From Ruminococcus flavefaciens (GTDB taxonomy: Bacteria; Bacillota; Clostridia; Oscillospirales; Ruminococcaceae): DNA of 64,000 nucleotides. Positions 1-7,912 of the stretch are shown one piece after another. The stretch lies in assembly GCF_900108555.1 (NCBI RefSeq), contig NZ_FNWV01000004.1, positions 124,001 to 188,000 on the forward strand, given 5' to 3'. Made by a program: the position numbers and the translations under genes. The notes below the pieces were generated by a model. The model was not told where the DNA came from, did no database searches, and was given only the letters and a program-made list of their open reading frames with translations. Each line of letters begins with the position of its first letter. Position 1 is the first letter of the stretch.

Positions 1-947
1 GAATTTATCTCGCTGTCACCATTGACATCTCCCGAACCTACAGGGACTGTCTCTTGACTTTCGGGTATATACTGACCGTCAAGTGTCTTATCGGTAGCTA
101 TGAATATCTGATCCCAGTAATATTTGAATGTACTGTCTTTCTCATAAGCACAGCCAACACCGATATGTGTATAATCGGGATTCATGATAGCGTGCCAGTG
201 AACAGGTGAACCCTTCCACTGATTGAATGTTTCTTGTGCAGTATCAGAACCGCCTGCTGTATTCTCGCCTGCTCTTGAATAAGGAATGAGACCTGCATCT
301 ATTATAGTGATGAACAGATCGCCCATGCTGAACTTTATTCCCTCTTCCTTGAGGAACTTAGTAACAGCCTCTTCGTATTTCTTATCAACACTGAACGATT
401 TATTGTCCTCGCTCCATGTCTCGGAGAACTTCTTTTCTGTCAGCTTCTCTGCAAGACCTGTCATAGTCTCAACGCTTGTAAAACCTGCGCCCTCACAGAT
501 AAGGATACCCTCAACGTCGTCCCTTTTCTTGGCATCGACTCTGAAAGACTTTTTATCCTCGCTCCATGTCGGGAAGCACCATTTCTCGTCAAGTTTAGCA
601 GCGATAACTTCGATCTTTTCTTCGCTGACATCATCAAGAGTAAATTCACATTCGTTTGTCAGATAGAAAATTCTTCTTCCCGGACGATAGTGGCTGAAAT
701 CAAATATCAGCTCTCTTGCACGTTCACGAGCCTTATCATTAAGGTAAGGAACAGCTCTCAGAGGCTTTAAGCCTTCCTCAGCTCTTGCTTCATTAACAAG
801 GATAACTATCTCGTCTGCCATTGCTTTAAGGTCCTTATCCTCTGTGGCATGAGTTACCTGAGGACGATAAGCCATAAGACCGAAAGTCATAACGACGGAT
901 AAAAAAGCTGCGATCGCTTTCAGCGAAATAGTTCTGATCTTTCTCAT
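1..947 (-). CDS. Secreted CAP-domain protein with C-terminal dockerin (partial)
   Basis: 315 codons are visible and the C-terminus runs off the left edge. The N-terminus (MRKIRTISLK, then a hydrophobic stretch to about residue 26) is a signal peptide. A CAP/SCP domain starts near residue 40 (EIVILVNEARAEEGLKPL, FSHYRPG) and resumes near residue 225 with GENTAGG, a substrate-groove HWHAIMNPDY segment and HIGVG. Between these halves lies an insertion of roughly 140 residues holding two related copies of TWSED-K/N-KSF-R/S-VD. After a TVPVGSG linker the last visible residues are GDVNGDSEIN, the first calcium loop of a type I dockerin. I infer a secreted protein docked on a cellulosome-type scaffold; the CAP activity is unknown. 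The GGGGGTG ribosome site precedes ATG at 947. Confidence 0.85.
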   Translation of the reverse strand, partial: MRKIRTISLKAIAAFLSVVMTFGLMAYRPQVTHATEDKDLKAMADEIVILVNEARAEEGLKPLRAVPYLNDKARERARELIFDFSHYRPGRRIFYLTNECEFTLDDVSEEKIEVIAAKLDEKWCFPTWSEDKKSFRVDAKKRDDVEGILICEGAGFTSVETMTGLAEKLTEKKFSETWSEDNKSFSVDKKYEEAVTKFLKEEGIKFSMGDLFITIIDAGLIPYSRAGENTAGGSDTAQETFNQWKGSPVHWHAIMNPDYTHIGVGCAYEKDSTFKYYWDQIFIATDKTLDGQYIPESQETVPVGSGDVNGDSEIN

Positions 948-1022
948 ACCAACACCCCCATAAACAATTTTTTCATGCTCATAAACCATAACTGTTTCTT
1001 TAATATCAGTTTAGCACAAATA

Positions 1023-1051
1023 AATATAATTTTAAAGAGGTTTTGGTACAA
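1023..1051 (-). promoter_or_regulatory. Possible promoter of the CAP-dockerin gene
   Basis: On the minus strand TTGTAC, 17 bases, TATATT, about 75 bases before the start codon. The -35 box is a weak match. Confidence 0.35.
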
Positions 1052-1077
1052 ATTGTCGGATTTCACAACAAAATTCT

Positions 1078-1109
1078 ACGTTTTGTACAATAAAAATAAT
1101 ACAAAACGT
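1078..1109. repeat. AT-rich inverted repeat downstream of the ybjN-like gene
   Basis: ACGTTTTGTA and its exact reverse complement TACAAAACGT are separated by 12 bases. It could be a weak terminator for the YbjN-like gene or an operator for the CAP gene. It lacks the GC-rich stem of an ordinary terminator. Confidence 0.4.
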
Positions 1110-1162
1110 AATATTACATTTTGTTTATCCGAAAAATAATTCGTATATTTGCCTATATATCG

Positions 1163-1612
1163 TTAATTATTTTCGCTATTCTTAATTATTTCAAGAATTT
1201 TTCCCATATGCTTGTCTATAGCAAGGATAGAAATGTTGAGATAGTCCTCTATCTGCTTGCGAGGAGACTCTCCTTTAACGATAGCATTTACAAGAACGAT
1301 AAGCTCTCCGCGCTCGTCAATGAACATCTTGCAGCCGAAACTCTCAGAGTCTAAATTGAACTCATTCATAGCCTTGTACAGTTCAATACCGGGCTCATTG
1401 AAGCGTACCATCTGGCTCAGTGCAAGTGAGAGGGCACTGTTAGCGTCATTTACATGAATGAATACCAGTGGTGTTATGCTGTCGTTATTTGGGAGCTTGG
1501 TACGAAATCTCATCATATTAGGATCCTGTTCATTCACCTCAAAAGGAACATTTCTCTCCTTGAGAAGGTCACGGAAATCTTCTGTTATTTTAGAAATTGT
1601 ATTATTAGCCAT
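1163..1612 (-). CDS. YbjN-domain protein
   Basis: 149 residues with no signal peptide or membrane segment, so cytoplasmic. The alternating strand and helix pattern (MMRFRTKLPN, PLVFIHVND, MVRFNEPGIELYKAMNEFN, LIVLVNAIV) fits the YbjN / type III secretion chaperone-like fold, whose members are small proteins of mostly unknown function. An open frame extends 17 codons further upstream. I chose the ATG at 1612 because a GGAGG site lies 7 bases before it, whereas the upstream ATG has none and lies close to the predicted transcription start. It is monocistronic, with a consensus promoter. The family call is by sequence pattern only. Confidence 0.7.
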   Translation of the reverse strand: MANNTISKITEDFRDLLKERNVPFEVNEQDPNMMRFRTKLPNNDSITPLVFIHVNDANSALSLALSQMVRFNEPGIELYKAMNEFNLDSESFGCKMFIDERGELIVLVNAIVKGESPRKQIEDYLNISILAIDKHMGKILEIIKNSENN

Positions 1613-1661
1613 TGTTTTTTCCTCCATTTGTGGTTGTTTTCGGTGATTTTGCTGTAAATTC

Positions 1662-1690
1662 ATTATACCACACTATATATAATTTGTCAA
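1662..1690 (-). promoter_or_regulatory. Consensus sigma-A promoter of the ybjN-like gene
   Basis: Minus strand TTGACA, 17 bases, TATAAT: a perfect match in both boxes. The predicted start lies about 40 bases before the ATG. Confidence 0.85.
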
Positions 1691-1702
1691 TATTGCTTTA
1701 CA

Positions 1703-1729
1703 GAAAAAGCACCCGTCTCCGAGTGCTTT
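1703..1729 (-). terminator. Hairpin between lipoprotein gene and ybjN-like promoter
   Basis: AAAGCAC pairs with GTGCTTT around a 10-base loop. On the minus strand it is followed by a short T run. It would insulate the ybjN-like promoter from leftward read-through. The stretch 1730-1900 holds only two further small palindromes (near 1780-1797 and CACTGC/GCAGTG near 1810) and no gene. Confidence 0.5.
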
Positions 1730-1903
1730 CCCTTTAGGGTGGTTTATATGAAAAATAGAAACTTTCTTAATGATGTTTTCAGCTCATGAAAGCTGAGCAT
1801 TTACGGGCTGTCACTGCTCTGTGCAGTGCTCCCTGTTGTCTTTCCATGATGTTATTATATAACCCGGATATGTTTATTCTGTGACAGAAAACTGAATGAA
1901 AGG

Positions 1904-1934
1904 AAAAATCCTCACGGGTAAATCGTGAGGATTT
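1904..1934 (-). terminator. Terminator of the lipoprotein gene
   Basis: A perfect 10-bp stem (AAATCCTCAC / GTGAGGATTT) is followed on the minus strand by a T run. It lies 15 bases past the stop codon at 1949. Confidence 0.8.
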
Positions 1935-1948
1935 CGGGAAATTATGTG

Positions 1949-2680
1949 TTATTTGTCGAGTCCTGAGATGCTGAATTCCACCTCGACTTTAGTCCATTCA
2001 TCGAATGCTCCTGTGTCCACAAGCTGAGCGGAATAGCTTCCGTCGTTGATATCGGAAGGTGAAGTATTGTCAAAATTATTGAAAAGCGCACCCTTATCGC
2101 ATCTTGAATCATCAGGAAGTCCGTCATCGCTTATCCATTCATTGAAGATATTGGAACGAAGCTTGCCTGCGTCTGTGTAAGTGAAGCTCTTCTTTTTGAG
2201 TTCAACATCTTTTCCGTCTACCTTTACCTTTTTGATGGTAATTACAGCATTTGGTACTGCTGTCTCGCCGTCCTCTATTATAACAGCGGCATATTCCATT
2301 CCCTTTGGCTTGTATTCCTTATCGGGATCGCCTGTAGCTCTGTATCTGAAGCCCTTTGTATCCGCATTTACGCTTACCTTATAGTCTCCGTTGCCGTCGA
2401 TATGGACTACTCCTGCATCAAAGGTGAGCTGATTGTTCTCATCGCTTCCGCCGAGATACTGCATTCTGAAATCCTTATCGGCAATGGCAAGGTATGCATC
2501 GCCTGTACCTGCTGTGACCGTATCCTCAAACTGAACGTCCGAAAGATCATCAGCGACAGCATTTTTGTTCTCGGTACTCTCTATATTCTTGCTGGTCTTT
2601 ACCTTCTCATTACATGAAACAGCTGCTCCGCAGATCATGACCGCAGCAGCACAAACTGCGAATATTCTTCTGATATCCAT
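1949..2680 (-). CDS. Lipoprotein of unknown function
   Basis: 243 residues. The N-terminus has a positive MDIRRIF start, a hydrophobic core and the lipobox GAAVSC with Cys23 as the lipidated residue, so it is exported and membrane-anchored. A Ser/Lys/Asp-rich linker reaches about residue 55. The rest (GDAYLAIADKDFRMQYLGG, then a VHIDGNGDYKVSV segment) looks like a beta-sandwich, similar in style to carbohydrate-binding or extracellular repeat domains of ruminococci, but I cannot name the family. The start at 2680 has AGAGGACAGG just upstream and is preferred to the ATG eight codons earlier. It is monocistronic, with its own promoter and terminator. Confidence 0.8.
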   Translation of the reverse strand: MDIRRIFAVCAAAVMICGAAVSCNEKVKTSKNIESTENKNAVADDLSDVQFEDTVTAGTGDAYLAIADKDFRMQYLGGSDENNQLTFDAGVVHIDGNGDYKVSVNADTKGFRYRATGDPDKEYKPKGMEYAAVIIEDGETAVPNAVITIKKVKVDGKDVELKKKSFTYTDAGKLRSNIFNEWISDDGLPDDSRCDKGALFNNFDNTSPSDINDGSYSAQLVDTGAFDEWTKVEVEFSISGLDK

Positions 2681-2734
2681 ATCCTGTCCTCTTTCCGAAA
2701 TCATACTTTTTATGCGTGAAATACACTACTATAT

Positions 2735-2763
2735 ATAATACACAATAAATGCCGCAGGTTCAA
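2735..2763 (-). promoter_or_regulatory. Promoter of the lipoprotein gene
   Basis: Minus strand TTGAAC, 17 bases, TATTAT, about 50 bases before the start codon. Confidence 0.55.
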
Positions 2764-2819
2764 GCTGCTTAATAAACAAACTTTTTTCTGCGGCAAAAAA
2801 ATGAATTGTGTAAAATAAC

Positions 2820-4712
2820 TTACGACAGCTCAAACATTCCCGTATAGAGCTGGTAATACTTACCGTGCTGAGCAATAAGCTCGTTGTGGTTTCCTCTCTC
2901 GATTATCTTACCGTGTTCGAGGACCATTATAGCATGGGAATTGCGTACTGTGGACAGTCTGTGAGCGATAACGAATACCGTTCTGCCGTCCATGAGAGAG
3001 TCCATACCCTTTTCGATAAGAGCCTCTGTACGTGTGTCGATAGAACTTGTAGCCTCATCGAGGATAAGTACAGGCGGATCTGCAACTGCGGCACGAGCGA
3101 TAGCAAGGAGCTGTCTCTGTCCCTGTGAAAGATTTGCACCGTCAGCTGTGAGCATGGTATCATAGCCGTTTTCAAGGTGACGTATGAAGCCGTCAGCATT
3201 TGCGAGCTTTGCAGCTGCATATACCTCCTCATCGGTGGCATCAAGCTTTCCGTAGCGGATATTCTCCATGACCGTACCTGTGAAAAGGTGTGTATCCTGC
3301 AAAACTATGGACTGTGAACGGCGCAGGTCGTCCTTCTTTATCTTGTTGATGTTTATGCCGTCATAGCGTATCTTGCCCTCGGGCACATCGTAAAAGCGGT
3401 TGATAAGGTTGATTATGGTAGTCTTTCCTGCTCCCGTAGAACCGACAAAGGCTATCTTCTGTCCCGGCTTTGCATAGAGCGAAATGCCGTTGAGCACCGT
3501 CTTATTGGGCTCATAGCCGAACACTACATCATCGAACTCCACGTTACCGCGGACTTCCGTATATGTAATAGTACCGTCAGCCTTGTGAGGGTGCTTCCAC
3601 GCCCACCTGCCTGTACGCTTTTCTGTCTCGGTTATAGTTCCGTCCTTGGCGATATCTGCATTTACAAGAGTTACATAGCCGTCATCGACCTCGGGCTCTT
3701 CATCTATAACGCGGAAAATACGCTCTGCACCTGCCAGTGCTGTAAGCACGGAGTTGAGCTGCTGAGACACCTGTGTTATAGGCTGTGAGAATGAACGTGT
3801 GAACTGCAAATAGGATACTACAGTACCAACAGTCATGCCGCCTATACCCTTTACAGCCATGATACCGCCTGCAATAGCGGTCATAGCGTAGTGTATGTAG
3901 GAAAGGTTGTTCATTATAGGCATAAGGACATTGGCAAATGTATTTGCATGGGTAGCTGCTTCGCAAAGCTCCTCATTGAGTGCATCGAACTCCTCGGCAG
4001 CCTTGTCCTCGTGGCAGAATACCTTTACCACCTTCTGACCGTCTATCATTTCCTCGATATAGCCGTTGACTTTTCCGAGTGATTTCTGCTGTGCAGCAAA
4101 GCCCTTGCCGCTTCGAGAACCCACAAAGCCTATGACCTTGACTATGACGAAAAGCACAGCCACCACAAGTATGGTAAGTCTCCAGCTGTATATGAGCATT
4201 GCGGTAAATACGCCCACGATAGTTATAGCGGAGCTGATGAACTGAGCGATACTGTTGCTGAGCATTTCGCGGATAGCGTCCGTATCGTTGGTGTAAAGGC
4301 TCATGAGCTCGCCGTGAGTATGCTTGTCGAAGAAGCGTATGGGCAGCATTTCCATTTTGCAGAAAAGGTCGTTTCTGATACGCATGAGAGTAGTTGTTGA
4401 TATCTTCATCATCACGCGCTGATAAAACAGCGATGATAACGCTCCGACTGCGTATATTACCACCATAACGGTAAGTATGCCGATGAATTTTCCATACTTC
4501 CAGTGACCTGTTTTGAACGCGTCCTCAAGGTTATCAATGATAGGCTTTAACAGGTAGTTTCCCGCGATCCCGGCAAATGCACTGAAAAATATACCGATAA
4601 CGACCAGTACGAACTGTATGCGGAAGCCGTGCATATAGCTGAAAATACGCTTCAATGCAGCAAATGTGTTTTCGGGCTTAGCCATTGGCTTCATTTCTTT
4701 CATAGGAGGCAT
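2820..4712 (-). CDS. ABC exporter subunit, catalytically complete half
   Basis: 630 residues: six membrane helices (about 30-325), then an ATP-binding domain. Walker A is GSTGAGKTT near residue 424, the signature LSQGQ near 528, and Walker B ILDEATSSID near 550 keeps the catalytic glutamate. A 35-residue insertion (about 350-385) separates the two halves. It overlaps the preceding gene by one base, so the two are translationally coupled and almost certainly form a heterodimer of the LmrCD / BmrCD type, which export drugs, lipids or peptides. The substrate is not evident. The signature has Q instead of the usual second G (LSQGQ). Confidence 0.92.
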   Translation of the reverse strand: MPPMKEMKPMAKPENTFAALKRIFSYMHGFRIQFVLVVIGIFFSAFAGIAGNYLLKPIIDNLEDAFKTGHWKYGKFIGILTVMVVIYAVGALSSLFYQRVMMKISTTTLMRIRNDLFCKMEMLPIRFFDKHTHGELMSLYTNDTDAIREMLSNSIAQFISSAITIVGVFTAMLIYSWRLTILVVAVLFVIVKVIGFVGSRSGKGFAAQQKSLGKVNGYIEEMIDGQKVVKVFCHEDKAAEEFDALNEELCEAATHANTFANVLMPIMNNLSYIHYAMTAIAGGIMAVKGIGGMTVGTVVSYLQFTRSFSQPITQVSQQLNSVLTALAGAERIFRVIDEEPEVDDGYVTLVNADIAKDGTITETEKRTGRWAWKHPHKADGTITYTEVRGNVEFDDVVFGYEPNKTVLNGISLYAKPGQKIAFVGSTGAGKTTIINLINRFYDVPEGKIRYDGININKIKKDDLRRSQSIVLQDTHLFTGTVMENIRYGKLDATDEEVYAAAKLANADGFIRHLENGYDTMLTADGANLSQGQRQLLAIARAAVADPPVLILDEATSSIDTRTEALIEKGMDSLMDGRTVFVIAHRLSTVRNSHAIMVLEHGKIIERGNHNELIAQHGKYYQLYTGMFELS

Positions 4713-6439
4713 TATTCATCAGCTCCTTTCTGCTGTGAGTCATATACCTCACGGTATATCTCACTTGACTGCATAAGCTCATCATGTGTACCGATATCGG
4801 TTATCCTGCCGCCGTCCATAACGATGATACGGTCAGCGTCCATGACTGAGGATATACGCTGAGCTATTATGATAGTCGTAATGTCTGCAAGCTTTTCGCT
4901 GAAAGCCTTGCGGATACTGCTGTCTGTAGCTGTATCAACAGCACTCGTCGAGTCGTCAAGAATGATTATCTTAGGCTTTTTCAGAAGTGCACGGGCAATA
5001 CACAGTCTCTGCTTCTGTCCGCCCGAAACGTTCACGCCGCCCTGTCCCAGGTCGGTGTCGTAGCCGTCGGGGAAGCCCATGATGAAATCGTGTGCGCAGG
5101 CTGACTTGCAGGCTTCGATGATCTCCTCGTCAGTGGCATTTTCATTTCCCCAGCGGAGATTGTTTTTGATAGTTCCCGAGAAGAGAACGTTCTTCTGGAG
5201 CACCATAGCCACCTGATTTCTCAGAGTATCAAGTGCGTAATCCTTTACATCGTGACCGCCTACGATGACTTTTCCCTTTGTTGTGTCGTAAAGACGTGGG
5301 ATAAGCTGTACCAGCGAAGTCTTGGACGAGCCTGTACCGCCGATGATACCGATAGTTTCGCCCGATTTTATATCAAGGTCGATATTTTCAAGGGCAAGAT
5401 TGTCCATATCATCGTAATAGCTGAAGCTCACGCCCTCAAAGCGTATCGAGCCGTCCTCAGCGGATACCTCCGAGTTTTCCGAGTCCTTTATGGAAGGCTC
5501 TTCCGCAAGCACCTCATATATACGCTGGAGCGATGCTCTTGATATAACAAATGTGATAAAGAGCATGGATATCATCATAAGCGAAATGAGTATCTGTCCT
5601 ACGTACATGATGAAGCTTGAAAGCTCACCTGTCTCGATATTTCCGTCAACTGCCATGTGTCCGCCGAAGTAGAGTATAGCTGTTATGCTGGCATACATTA
5701 CAAGCTGCATTATAGGCATATTGAGTATTACCAGCTTTTCCGCAGCAAACTGTGCACGGCGTACACTGTCGGTATTCTCCTCAAAACTCTTCTTCTCATA
5801 TTCCTCACGTGCAAAAGCCTTTACCACGCGGATACCGATAAGGTTTTCCTGTATCTTTCCGTTCATTCCGTCGTACTTTTTCAGCATGATACCGAAGCGT
5901 GGGTGCGCCTTTGAGATAATAAAGAACACCGCAAAAGCAAGCACGGGTATGGCAAAAAGGAACACTACCGAAAGCTTTGCGTTCTGCCTAACTGCCATGC
6001 AGGTAGCGCATATGAGCATTATAGGCGAACGGAACGCCATACGTATGAACATCATGAACGCATTCTGTATATTCGTAACATCTGTGGTCAGTCTTGTTGT
6101 CAGCGAAGCTGTGGAGAACTTATCCACATTCGCAAAGGAAAAGTCCTGCACCTTTCGGAAAAGCGCGCTCCTGAGATTTTTTGCAAAGCCCATAGCCGCC
6201 ACCGCGCTGAATCTCGCCGCAAGTGCGCCGAAGCAAAGCGAACAGACCGACATCACGACCATAAGTCCGCCCATTTTCACAACGTAACCGATATTGCCTT
6301 TTTTTACGCCATTGTCGATTATCAGTGCCATAACCATAGGTATGAGCACCTCCATGAGCACCTCGCCGATAATGGTCACAGGCGAAAGTATTGCCTGTTT
6401 TTTGTACTTTCCGATGTTTGAAAATATAGTTTTATACAT
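4712..6439 (-). CDS. ABC exporter subunit with degenerate catalytic site
   Basis: 575 residues from ATG 6439: six membrane helices and an ATP-binding domain with Walker A GGTGSSKTS, signature VSGGQKQR and Walker B IIILDDSTSAVD. The catalytic glutamate after Walker B is replaced by aspartate, as in the degenerate half of heterodimeric exporters (TM287, BmrC). It is first in a two-gene operon with the complete half downstream. I chose 6439 because AAAGGGG lies upstream and MYKTIFSNIGKYK is a usual family start. An in-frame ATG at 6505 would add 22 residues but has no clear ribosome site and lies next to an inserted repeat. Confidence 0.9.
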   Translation of the reverse strand: MYKTIFSNIGKYKKQAILSPVTIIGEVLMEVLIPMVMALIIDNGVKKGNIGYVVKMGGLMVVMSVCSLCFGALAARFSAVAAMGFAKNLRSALFRKVQDFSFANVDKFSTASLTTRLTTDVTNIQNAFMMFIRMAFRSPIMLICATCMAVRQNAKLSVVFLFAIPVLAFAVFFIISKAHPRFGIMLKKYDGMNGKIQENLIGIRVVKAFAREEYEKKSFEENTDSVRRAQFAAEKLVILNMPIMQLVMYASITAILYFGGHMAVDGNIETGELSSFIMYVGQILISLMMISMLFITFVISRASLQRIYEVLAEEPSIKDSENSEVSAEDGSIRFEGVSFSYYDDMDNLALENIDLDIKSGETIGIIGGTGSSKTSLVQLIPRLYDTTKGKVIVGGHDVKDYALDTLRNQVAMVLQKNVLFSGTIKNNLRWGNENATDEEIIEACKSACAHDFIMGFPDGYDTDLGQGGVNVSGGQKQRLCIARALLKKPKIIILDDSTSAVDTATDSSIRKAFSEKLADITTIIIAQRISSVMDADRIIVMDGGRITDIGTHDELMQSSEIYREVYDSQQKGADE

Positions 6440-6511
6440 CGGCATTCCCCTTTCTGTTTTGGCTTTAGCCTGATATTTATCGAATTTGGGAAGAACTATC
6501 TTCATGAACCC

Positions 6512-6581
6512 AGCCGTTAGCCCTTAGCCGAAAGAGTTCGCCGAAGATGACACATTGGCTAATAGCTGACGGCTAACGGCT
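6512..6581. repeat. Heptad inverted repeat, GGCTAAC family (copy 1)
   Basis: The left arm (6512-6531) is the reverse complement of GGCTAAG-GGCTAAC-GGCT. The right arm (6557-6581) reads GGCTAAT-AGCTGAC-GGCTAAC-GGCT. The unit is 7 bp. It lies in the 5' leader of the ABC exporter operon, between the promoter and the start codon, so the mRNA would carry a stem here. Confidence 0.75.
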
Positions 6582-6627
6582 TTAATACAAAGCTTTTTCT
6601 TCCCTTTTTCAATTTACAGTAACTTTT

Positions 6628-6656
6628 ATTATACCATTCCTGCACGTCCGTGTCAA
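6628..6656 (-). promoter_or_regulatory. Consensus promoter of the ABC exporter operon
   Basis: Minus strand TTGACA, 17 bases, TATAAT, perfect in both boxes. It diverges from the CPBP promoter 14 bases away. Confidence 0.85.
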
Positions 6657-6669
6657 ATGAGGGGACGGC

Positions 6670-6698
6670 TTGACAAGTACTGTTTACTATAGTAAAAT
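6670..6698 (+). promoter_or_regulatory. Promoter with overlapping operator-like palindrome
   Basis: TTGACA, 17 bases, TAAAAT. The perfect 14-bp palindrome TTTACTATAGTAAA (6683-6696) overlaps the -10 box, a place where a dimeric repressor would block transcription. No regulator gene lies nearby. Confidence 0.7.
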
Positions 6699-6717
6699 GG
6701 ATATTGGAGGTGTTTGA

Positions 6718-7731
6718 ATGTTCGATTACAGACCTAAAATGTTTGACGAAGCGTCAAAGTCTCACGCTTCAAAGAAACTCTCTTCTATACTGCTCACTTT
6801 CATAGTGGTATTTTTAGTATTATACCTGCTTGAATCCGTTATCCCTTCCGTGATAACCACCAAGCCCATGCTTGAGGAAATGAAAAAGAACGGCTATCTG
6901 CAAAACGGGGAGAAATTCAACTTAAAACAGTCCATGAAAATAGCCACAAAGGTATTAGCAGTCCCGGGAGTAATGATACCTTCCCTTTTATCGACTCTCA
7001 TCGGTACTATCGGTGCGATATTCTACTGCCGATGTGTCGAGATGCGACCTGTATGCTCAATGGGAGCAAGAAAAAAAGGACTTATCCCCCACTATCTCAC
7101 GGGAATGATCATCGGTCTCATAATGATGAGCGCAATAACATTTCTCAGCGTTGCTTTCGGTGCAAACACCATATCGGTATGCAGCAATGTAAACTACAAG
7201 CTTCTCCCGCTTTTCCTGCTGGGATTTATAGTACAGGGCATGAGTGAGGAATTCATCTTCCGCGGATACCTTATGAACTCCATAGGCGGAGGCGGATATC
7301 ATACAGCTATAGCCGTGGGGATAAGTGCTGTATTCTTCGGACTTGCACACGCCATGAACCCGGGCTTCGGACCTTTAGCTTTTTTCAATCTTATACTTTT
7401 CGGCGTATTTGCTGCTGTTTACATGATAATATTCGATAATATATGGGGCATAGCCGCTATACATTCCATATGGAACTTCGCACAGGGCAATATCTACGGC
7501 ATCAGCGTAAGCGGCTTGGACCAGAGCGAGTCTTTATTGAAAACAACTCAGGTATCGGATAAGGCTTTCCTTACAGGCGGCGAATTCGGTATCGAGGGAA
7601 GTATATGCACTACTATCGTGCTGCTGGTATGTATCGCGTTCTCTGCATATATATTAAACAGGAAATCGAAAACTGCTCCGCAAGCCGAAACAGTCTCCGA
7701 GGATAATAAAACTGACAGTACTATAAATTGA
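6718..7731 (+). CDS. CPBP family intramembrane metalloprotease
   Basis: 337 residues, about seven to eight membrane segments. The abortive-infection/CAAX protease (CPBP) motifs are intact: EEFIFRG near residue 177, FGLAH near 211 and HSIWNFAQG near 250, supplying the glutamates, histidines and asparagine of the active site. Family members cleave prenylated or other membrane substrates, and in Gram-positives often serve in bacteriocin processing or self-immunity. The C-terminal 25 residues are a charged cytoplasmic tail. GGAGG precedes the ATG. It is monocistronic and convergent with a second CPBP gene across a shared terminator. Confidence 0.9.
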   Translation: MFDYRPKMFDEASKSHASKKLSSILLTFIVVFLVLYLLESVIPSVITTKPMLEEMKKNGYLQNGEKFNLKQSMKIATKVLAVPGVMIPSLLSTLIGTIGAIFYCRCVEMRPVCSMGARKKGLIPHYLTGMIIGLIMMSAITFLSVAFGANTISVCSNVNYKLLPLFLLGFIVQGMSEEFIFRGYLMNSIGGGGYHTAIAVGISAVFFGLAHAMNPGFGPLAFFNLILFGVFAAVYMIIFDNIWGIAAIHSIWNFAQGNIYGISVSGLDQSESLLKTTQVSDKAFLTGGEFGIEGSICTTIVLLVCIAFSAYILNRKSKTAPQAETVSEDNKTDSTIN

Positions 7732-7752
7732 AATAGGGGAAAATGTGTAATA

Positions 7753-7812
7753 CAGCCGTGAGCCGAAAGCGGCACATAGGCTAACAGCCAACGGCTAATG
7801 GCTAAAGGCTGA
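7753..7812. repeat. Heptad inverted repeat, GGCTAAC family (copy 2)
   Basis: The right arm (7779-7812) reads GGCTAAC-AGCCAAC-GGCTAAT-GGCTAAA-GGCT in 7-bp steps; a shorter left arm (7753-7765) is complementary. The loop shares GCCGAAAG and CACAT-GGCTAA with copy 1 at 6512, so the two have one origin. Confidence 0.7.
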
Positions 7813-7867
7813 GATACTACTTCCCTGATCCAATTATTATCAAGCGCAATGCTTGTATAAAAGTTCA

Positions 7868-7892
7868 AGCCCCGAGGCAGTGCCTCGGGGCT
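7868..7892. terminator. Bidirectional terminator between convergent CPBP genes
   Basis: AAGCCCCGAGGCA pairs perfectly with TGCCTCGGGGCTT and is followed by T-rich sequence to the right. It serves the rightward CPBP gene and probably the leftward one ending at 7913. Confidence 0.85.
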
Positions 7893-7912
7893 TATTTCTG
7901 TTATTTTGATTT

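Noticed and set aside
6505..6505. Upstream ATG as start of the ABC subunit
   Set aside because: No ribosome site and a repeat element directly upstream; kept as an alternative only.
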